Below, piece by piece: positions 56,565-64,000 of a stretch of 64,000 nt of DNA. Positions within the stretch are counted from its first letter, which is position 1. Each line of letters opens with the position of its first letter. The notes beneath the pieces were generated by a model. It saw nothing but the letters and a program-made list of their open reading frames with translations, was not told the origin of the DNA and ran no database searches. Where the stretch lies: contig CM065325.1 of assembly GCA_033032175.1 (NCBI GenBank), positions 3,128,930 through 3,192,929 on the forward strand, given 5' to 3'. Source of the DNA: Saturnia japonica. Its lineage: Eukaryota > Arthropoda > Insecta > Lepidoptera > Saturniidae. The position numbers and the translations under genes are program-made.

Positions 56565-56695
56565 AAAACCAACATCAAAAATACTTTATTAAATGTAGGC
56601 CCCAAGAAGGTACATCAAAACACTACTACCAGTTCGGAAAAAATCTCAGTCATTGAGAACAACCGGCAAAAACCACGTTCAAGCTTTTTCCAACT
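56565..56695 (+). repeat. Dispersed repeat family H, copy 3
   Basis: ACTTTATTAAATGTAGGCCCC, CAAAACACTACTACCAGTTCG and GAGAACAACCGGCAAAAACC follow the family order. Confidence 0.5.
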
Positions 56696-58202
56696 GTACC
56701 AATAATATTTATATTTCATAATCATATCAATAATTTAGTGATTACGTGGATGCACACAAATAGAGTTACAGGGTACCACAAATTAACATACATTAGCTTG
56801 TTTTATTATAAATATCTGGGCGACCGAGCTGTGCCCGGTGTCTTATAAACAAAAAAAGAAAAACACCTATCTAGGTAAACTTGGAATGTAAAACATTATC
56901 TGAATGCAAAGTTTTACCTAAATCGTTGGAGCCGTTTCCGAGAAACCAATTACATATATATATACAAGAATTGCTCACTAAATATAAAATATATAAATAT
57001 AAAAATGATGAAGGAATTACATAAACGTCTTATTTAACCTTTTCTTTATCAAATAATCAAAGTACTATTTAATTAATATACTTCATAGTCACCATAGAAA
57101 TTAAAACTAGCAACAACTTCACAGTTGTGTGTGGTATGATATATGTACTTAGACATATTAAATGCATTTACGTTACGCTAATGCCAACATTGCATGGTAC
57201 GCTTTTATGAATAAAATAATATTAAATAAATAACAACTCCAAATTAAACAGATATTGATTAAGTAATTAAATATTAATAATTAACATACTTTAAATATTG
57301 CTTCTAGAGTCGAATAAAATTTAAAAAAAGTAAAATGATCATGAAGGTTATTCACGTCATAAATGAATTTCTCCAATTAGTTCGTAGGTCCGGTCGGCTT
57401 ACAAACTTCGGTGACAGTGTTTCACGGAACCGAGCTAATCAAATTGTCGGTGGCAGAGCGGGTGTAATCAGGAAAGCTATAAAGATAAGTCTAGCGAGTG
57501 GCGCAAACATTACGCGGCTTTGAGGCCCTCGGTTACAGAGTATTTCTAAGAAGGGAGGTAGTGTATATGGAATAATTAATTTGCTACGGGCACGTATGGA
57601 TTAATTTATTTTTAATTATACGTTCAGTGTATTCAATTGAATCAATTTCAGTTTGAGTGCAGTTTATTTATTTAGATAATCTCTTAGGTGGTTTTAGTAG
57701 AAACGCCATTAAACCTTCATCAACACATAATAATTCAAACATCATTTTAAAGCTTACGTTATTCGTTATTATTTTTTTCACTTGGAATGCTATCTATACA
57801 TGGCAAGAATATATTCAACTAACATGTAGAACGTGCTATCTATTAAAATGCAAACTATTTATGTAACGTGACAATCGTTAGATTGCTTTTACATTACATA
57901 ATGCGCGCAATATTTGCACCGATACTAAATAATTTTATTCCTTCCAATATATTATACTATTCTTGTTAACAACAATTATAGTTCGGTATAAGAACAATGG
58001 GTAATGACAGCCATTGAGATCAATAGAAGTCGTTACGCCGATCTAGAAATGGCATTGTCACTCTGGAGCTGACTATTATGTGATTGAACTCGAACAACAG
58101 TACGCTAAAGCAATGACGGTTCATTGCTAACGTGTACGAACACCGCGACGACTGACGTGAGTTAGAACCCTTGCAATGAATCTGAGAGAATTCACGAGAT
58201 AA
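56696..58202. other. No gene seen
   Basis: AT-rich, with a small GC-richer block at 57365-57535 containing a 62-residue ORF that has no domain or splice support. 56815-56940 looks like a worn Helitron-like end (CCGAGCTGTGCCCGG). Confidence 0.4.
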
Positions 58203-58415
58203 ACGGCCGTTTTCAATAACGTATCGGAGTTTAATATCTATGATTAGTACATATTTGTATTAAGTATTATCTTTATCTTAAAAAACAGATATCGGATTCT
58301 CTCTTATCTATTCAAGCTATAGGATATGGATATATGTATATTATGTAGATACGAGAAACTACCCATTGATAAGGTTATTGAAAAAAAAAGTAAGGACAAA
58401 AGGTTATAAATATTT
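58203..58415. mobile_element. MITE half-copy related to 25457-25708
   Basis: ACGGCCGTTTTCAATAACG, TGATTAGTACATATTTG, ACAGATATCGGATTCTCTC and CCCATTGATAAGGTTATTG match. The right inverted repeat is missing. Confidence 0.6.
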
Positions 58416-59580
58416 GTCGTTACTAAAAACTGCCGATAATCGAAATGATCTGACACTAGCTGATTTAGCGGTATTATATCAAGGTCAAGTTAAATGTTCA
58501 GAATTACGTAGTAATTAAATTTGAGTAACTATGCGAAGTACACTATCATAAATACAGTACAGAATATCATTGTCGAATAAGCATCTGATGTTTTATTGTT
58601 GTGCGTTTGAGATAACGTTTTGTACGCGCAATCCATCTATCAGTGCTGTGAATCATTCAAATATAAACGGAGTATAATAGAGTCTTAAGGAAGTATGGAT
58701 AAAAGAGACTTTAGAATTTAAGTTAATCCAGAAGTAGTCCAATTTTTGGAAAATTGTTTTAAACACTTTATACGTTGAATAAATTATCCCTGAATTAATA
58801 TATATTAAATATTATACCTCTGAAAGTATTATACTGAAATATTAAAAAAAATCTTTACGACTAAAACGCGGCATTCCATAACGAATTCCATGACCAAGCG
58901 TGACGTCATCGTTCAATAAATAAAACTGCGGTTAAATGAAATTATGGGCAAAGATGATTTTACTACAATTTCTCAGTTATGAAATTTCTTCAGCGCCTAT
59001 ATAATTTTAATTTCTTTTTCCACACTTAGCTAATATTTGAAAATAAAATTAACTTAATCTCAACACACAAAGACTTCCTCATATCATATTTTCGTAGAGT
59101 GCACACGCCTCCCGCCCGCACACCCGTGTACCCGTCTCGCAATACGACCGTAATTGCTTCCCCTTAACAACACAGTAATGGATCCACCATGCGTTCCTCT
59201 GTACATACTGTGACTTTCGCACAAAAGCGTTAGGTACCTACGTCTTTCACAAAAGACGTCGCAATTGGTGAACGAAGGAAACGAGACGATGAGTGTACGT
59301 GATTTAAAAATGAATTCGTAACAATAAATATAACAAACACAACAGCGTCATGATTCTCCGGTTGTATAGTTAATATTTGTTTTGTTATGAATTGCTCACA
59401 GTTTTTTTTTATAAATTATTTAGGTTCTTTTACTAGAGGGTAAAATGGAGAGCAGTGCACGCATCATGCGACGGAAGTGTGACATGTAAATTCATTTTAC
59501 CAACTTTGTTTTTTTTTTTTCTAACAATTATATAAAGTTGTATAATATAAATAACCATTATTTTAATTTATTTAGGCTAA
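58416..59580. other. No gene seen
   Basis: AT-rich with a short GC-richer stretch at 59105-59160. Nothing recognised. Confidence 0.4.
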
Positions 59581-59842
59581 CTGCCTCATTAGCCTAGTGG
59601 TCTTAAGCGCGACTGCTATGAGCGAGGTCCTGGGTTCGAATCCCAGGTCGAGCAAAGTGTTATTCGGATTTTCCTATGAAATTCTCAGTAGCAGCGCGGA
59701 GTTTGGTTTCGTGCCTGATTAATGGCAATAGGCTCACCCGCTATTACATGAGCCCTAAAAACATACTCGGCGAACTGTGGGTTTACATTATAGTACACCT
59801 TTGCCTAACCCTTCGGGGAATACAGGCGTGATAGTATGTTAT
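59581..59842 (+). mobile_element. tRNA-derived SINE, first family, near full length
   Basis: A box TTAGCCTAGTGG (59589-59600) and B box GGTTCGAATCC (59633-59643). The body TTCTCAGTAGCAGCGCGG and CTGATTAATGGCAATAGGC leads to CAGGCGTGATAGTATGTT. The best-preserved tRNA head in the window, with the 27118 copy. Confidence 0.8.
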
Positions 59843-60879
59843 GTTTAATTTTTAAAACAATGTTAAATAATTTAAACAATTAAGATGTTGGGACTTGAAT
59901 TAGTAGTCAGTATATTTCGCACAATCACAGTTTATTAATATTAGTAATAGAGTTCAATCAATACAGACGCAAACGACGCCGCGCCAGTATAGGCTCGCGA
60001 CTGACAAACATCAATAAATGGTACATAAAACTAACTAGGCACATAGCTCACGAGTCGTCTGACTATAATTACTAACCTAAGAAGTTAAGAGATAAGCAAA
60101 TGATTTTACATTAAATATTGATGGCTAACTTTATTTAACTTGTTGATTGATGAAATTTTTGAGATTATTTTTGTTTTGTTCGTGGTTAGGTACGATAAAG
60201 TATAATTATCTTCTTGCATGCGTACATAAGAACACACAATTTGTTTTATTGTCTTATCGGCTAACGGATATAAATAAATAATCACATCCAAATGAAATTT
60301 TGTGTGGTGAGTATTTTATTCCCACGGAGCAAAATGATATCTCATGTGTTGCTAGTTTATTGTGTTTTGAAAATAGTGATGTTCATCATCAGTCGGTACT
60401 AATTGATGACAGTGATGACGGAAGATGGGTTTACCATGATGGGCCCCCGTTGTTTTTCGGTTGTACAGTGTCGTCACAAAAAATTTTTTAAAAAATATTA
60501 CATTTAACTCTAGTAGAATAATTTCAAAACATAAAAATAAAATTTTAATATAAAGGTATTTTTCGCCTAAAGAAAACTGCATTGTCGAGACTGGTTATCA
60601 TAAAATAAAGTGCATAAATCCAAGAAGCATATCACCGTTAAATTTAGTGGCCGTGTCGGTGTCTTTCTAGTCTGTGGACGTTATAGGCCATTACAGAATA
60701 ATCTTGGAGATATAACGTTTTCAGTTCGAAGTAATATCATTGCAACTTAGCTAAACATTTTCGAAAAACAGCTGATTCATTTTATTATACTTCTTTTTAT
60801 TTTTATTTAACGGCAACGTGTTTTTATACACAATTCTGCCAGTGTCACGTTTGTCAGTTCAAACAATACTCTAACACTC
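59843..60879. other. No gene seen
   Basis: AT-rich. 60815-60865 shares CAACGTGTTTTTATACACAA and CAGTGTCACG with 10435-10490. Confidence 0.4.
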
Positions 60880-61030
60880 CTCAAAGAGAGATAGGGCGCA
60901 GGGAAATTTCTTTGGGGACTTCTCTCTATTTGGGGCAGCCCGACTAGTGGAATACGGGAGTGGAATCCCTTTAAAAGATCGCGGCTAAATAACCTTGTGT
61001 TGTGTTCCTACATTGAGTAGGGTTTAAAAC
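60880..61030 (-). repeat. Dispersed repeat family G, inverted copy
   Basis: The minus strand reads ACTCAATGTAGGAACACAAC, AAGGTTATTTAGCCGCGATC and GTCGGGCTGCCCC, as in 13080-13200. Confidence 0.6.
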
Positions 61031-61696
61031 TAGTGTCACTCAAACTTAAAATACCTAAAGATACATTCTGACGAGGATACGTGTACCTAGGCCATGTTTC
61101 TTGCATATATTTAATTGTATGAAATATTTTAAAACCATTTCTTTGTCCACGGCATACGACATATTGATACATATACACGGCATGTTAGTATATTATTGTT
61201 TCCATTACCTTTACAAGAATACAAGAACTTATGACACTTAAAACTTTTTAATATGAACCTATTTTATGATTTGTTTACATAAAAACTCACGGTATAATGA
61301 ATACGGTATAGTTAATTAAATTCTCAGAGTACTGTCTTTATTTCTACGAATAAAATTATTTCAATAAAAGGTTTTTTGTTATTTATTATTTTATAGGAGG
61401 AATTAACTCCAGGATCGATTTTCATACTATAGCCCGCGGTACGTAAATTAGATAGGGAGCAAAATCGAGTGCGTGTAAGTACATGCATATACTCAATTTA
61501 CTTGTATACAAAAGTAAATTCGAAATAATATATTAATAATTTAAATTGGCCCATTAAGTATATTATAAGATCATTCTTAAAGAGTAAACTCCAGTAGCGC
61601 ATCGGAGTTAACGTCACGCATTATTTTTTTGTCATCTTTTTTCGAAACAATTATAAGCTAGATCAATACTTAATTTTTTTACAATACACTAATATA
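61031..61696. other. No gene seen
   Basis: AT-rich sequence. Nothing recognised. Confidence 0.4.
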
Positions 61697-61985
61697 CTAG
61701 CAACCAACCGCGACTTCGTTCGCGTTAATTACAGTATAAAATGTAATAAGTAATAACAATAGACAATAGTATAAGCTAAAATTGTTAGCCTAACTTTGGA
61801 ATTAGGGTTAAGAGGAAACATACTTTTAATACACCATGCAACCCGACGCGGAGAAAAAGACAACTATGTTATCATTATATTAATACGTGAAACAAAAACT
61901 TTATACTCCTTTTTAAGTGCATTGCGTGCACGGAAGACAGATTTGGCATGGTTAAAGTTTATACGGAGAAGGAAATGCAGAAAGC
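61697..61985 (-). mobile_element. Helitron-like fragment, inverted
   Basis: It starts CTAGCAACCAACCGCGACTT followed by CGTTCGCGTTAATT, which makes the hairpin plus CTAG terminus. The far end is uncertain. The 72-residue ORF within is a by-product. Confidence 0.5.
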
Positions 61986-63184
61986 TAAAATTTATCTATA
62001 ATATCTGTTACTAATATTTTAAATAAAATAAATGAATAAGTACTCCGAATCCTAAACTGACCAGTGTCATTGAACTTAGACCCCACAAAATATTGACATT
62101 GTCACCCAATGAAAAGTGACAGCAAGTGATATAATATTAATTGTTTATGTTCATACAGCAAATTTCAAAACAGAAAATAGTCTATGACTAAAAGTCGGTG
62201 GTCGAATTTCGAACATTGGGCGACCGCTATTACATAGAGATATACGTGACGATGTGATGAAGTGACATCTTGTCAGTTGTTAATAATGTGTTTCTGGTCA
62301 TACAAATTAATACAATTTCATTTGACTCACCACGCGTCACGTCGCCTCTACTGGTGTGGTGTGTTAAAAATATGTTTTTACCTTAAATCGAATTCATTAT
62401 CAAATGAAATGCTTATCTTCGAAAGAATTTTTAGAATAGGTTCAGTAGTTTCACAGGTTACTTCTTTGCAAAGAAACAAACTTTGCCTTTTTATAGTAAT
62501 AGTATTATAAATAATTAAAATTTTTTCACTACAAAAATATATGACCATGAATAAAATAGGTAGTAAAAGTTATTTAAAAAAATCTTATTAATATCGCAGA
62601 CACGCGTTTAATCGGATGTTAGATTTTTTAATATTTAAATTAAAACCATTAATCATCGTTTCCTTACTTGATATTTCCTGGAACTTTCGTAATGAGTAAC
62701 CTTTCAGTTAATTAATTAATGTTGAATTCTCATCACTCTACACAAAGGCATGATATTTCAAAAGGTATTTAAATTTAGCAAGAGAATTTAAAATATAAGG
62801 ATGACAAATGAAGGAAGTTTCTGTGGTGAGAACAATTAAAGTATGTCTCTGTGAACCAACTTAACCAACTTAAACAAAGAATAAATAACTTTATTTATTC
62901 TGACTTGTTACTTTAGTAACTGTAATTTCGAAGCTTGACCTATAGAAGGTTAAAGTAAATAATTTTATTGCACATTTATCCAATAATTGTCAGTTACATA
63001 TTATAAAAGGCAAATCTTTCTGTCTGCCTGTTGGTTAGCGTGCTTTACATGATTATTGATTGGCCGGAAAATAACTTCAAGGATCATGTCAAGCAAGTTT
63101 TACTATGAAAAAGTTACTATTATAAAGTAGATCATTATGTAAATGATAGTGATGTCTGGAAATTATATGAAAAAAATGAAAAGA
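61986..63184. other. No gene seen
   Basis: AT-rich. 62400-62515 (ATAGGTTCAGTAGTTTCAC) looks like a worn Helitron-like piece. No supported ORF. Confidence 0.4.
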
Positions 63185-63320
63185 AAAACCCGATCGAGTT
63201 TCTTACTGACCATTCTCGATGACTAGGATGTTTTCTATACCAGTGGTGATGTTTTGACGTTCATAAGCGCTTTCCTAGAACCTAAATTGAATAAAGCATT
63301 TTTTGTTTCTTTTGACGATT
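63185..63320 (-). repeat. Dispersed repeat family H, inverted copy
   Basis: The minus strand reads AAATGCTTTATTCAATTTAG, GCGCTTATGAACGTCAAAAC and ATCACCACTGGTATAG, the same order as 14335-14466. It abuts the inverted reverse-transcriptase half. Confidence 0.55.
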
Positions 63321-63325
63321 CTTTT

Positions 63326-63655
63326 TTATATCATAGAATTAATTTTCTTGTCTCTATAATCTAACCCTAATTCTTGTAAAATATTCATCATTTTTGTACA
63401 GTTCACCTTATCGAACGCCTTTTTAAAATCAATAAATGATATGTAGGTATGGAGCCCTAAATCCATACGTCTACTAGATACCACTAGATTTAATATAGCA
63501 TTCCTTGTACTCTTATTTTGTCTAAACCCATACTGGTCAGGGCCTATATAGAGTTCTCTGTTAATGGTCTTATTATATATTGTATAATTTTTAAGTGTAT
63601 CTTCAAGGCTCGGGAGGCTAAACAGATGTTTTTTGCTCTTCACATTTAAGAACGG
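63326..63655 (-). pseudogene. LINE reverse transcriptase, N-terminal half, inverted
   Basis: The minus strand is open from 63643 and reads KNYTIYNKTINRELYIGPDQ, then YGFRQNKSTRNAI, FIDFKKAFDKVN and MMNILQELGLDYRDKKI. These are the finger and palm motifs: GFR.g.sTrdAi, and the first catalytic Asp in FIDFKKAFD. The order stops just before the G-CPLSP motif, which lies on the opposite strand at 63690-63770. The clade is probably RTE-like; not certain. Confidence 0.85.
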
Positions 63656-63669
63656 ACCCTAAAAAAATC

Positions 63670-64000
63670 GGGAAACAATAATAGAAATTGCGGATGAAAA
63701 ACGGACAGCAAGTATTAGAAAAGGCTGTCCGCTATCGCCTTTAATATGCAACATGTTCATTATGTGTGCTATTAGAAAAATATTATAAAATTAGATAGAA
63801 GGTGTTAAATTTAAGGGATTTAATGTTATGATTTATCAGATTTGCAGATGATATTGCGGCGATAATTAATAGTACAAATTATTTTAGACAAACTGCTTGA
63901 AATTTTGGACAATCTTTTAAAGAGTTCGGCCTAAAAATAAATATTAGTAAAAGTAAAACCCTAACAACAAACAAAATTTTATAACTGAATATTCCAATCC
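63670..64000 (+). pseudogene. LINE reverse transcriptase, C-terminal half, sense, runs off the edge
   Basis: The plus strand reads IEIADEKRTASIRKGCPLSP, then LICNMFIMCAIRK, and after a stop and frame change RFADDIAAIINST (the FADD catalytic box), followed by EFGLKINISKSKTL. This continues the reverse-transcriptase domain exactly where the inverted half (63326-63655) ends. Several frame changes make it non-functional. The window ends within the element. Confidence 0.8.

Overview
This is an AT-rich, gene-poor, repeat-dominated eukaryotic window, most likely from a moth or butterfly genome. Four things point to Lepidoptera: the repeated mobile-element ends built on CTAGCTGTGCCCGCG (a Lep1/Helitron-like 3' end), a tRNA-headed SINE with the GGTTCGAATCC B box, mariner and Tc1 relics, and a Jockey-type gag. 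The species cannot be named from sequence alone. Long introns, splice signals and the absence of operons exclude a prokaryote.

The only convincing host coding sequence is one exon on the minus strand (9405-9762). It encodes a signal peptide and the first part of a CUB domain, between a good acceptor and a good donor. The rest of that gene would lie beyond the left edge, so its next intron exceeds about 9.4 kb. All other recognisable coding sequence is transposon-derived: a mariner transposase relic (6840-7250), a LINE C-terminal relic (10030-10325), LINE tails (15530-15680 and 21640-22065), a Jockey-like gag (34778-36784), a full-length but broken Tc1 element (45052-46647), and a LINE reverse transcriptase at the right edge split into two inverted halves (63326-64000).

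Region by region: 1-28.5 kb is a mosaic of MITEs, Helitron-like ends and SINEs around the CUB exon. The region 28.5-42.7 kb is the most structured part. A segment of about 3.4 kb is present twice in direct orientation (28513-33744 and 38095-41465). The left copy alone carries a 17-unit, 92-bp satellite with higher-order organisation (30481-32044). It ends at a short telomere-like TTAGGG motif. Between the copies sits a GC-rich Jockey-clade element (about 34150-37485) with a gag ORF and a long 3' UTR but no endonuclease/reverse-transcriptase ORF. Its 3' tail, which carries a compact stem-loop, recurs alone at six other places. At two independent sites a unit of about 85 bp starts at nearly the same base, ends in poly(A) and is flanked by target-site duplications. 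The region 42.7-64 kb holds the Tc1 element, several long-inverted-repeat elements, a MITE with an unfilled relative at 9.1 kb, and further Helitron-like and SINE copies.

The unifying theme is retrotransposition in trans. The gag-only Jockey relative and its minimal tail-derived insertions lack their own reverse transcriptase in this window, so they would have to depend on an autonomous partner elsewhere. That dependence is inferred. The tail sharing, target-site duplications and missing ORF2 are read directly from the sequence.
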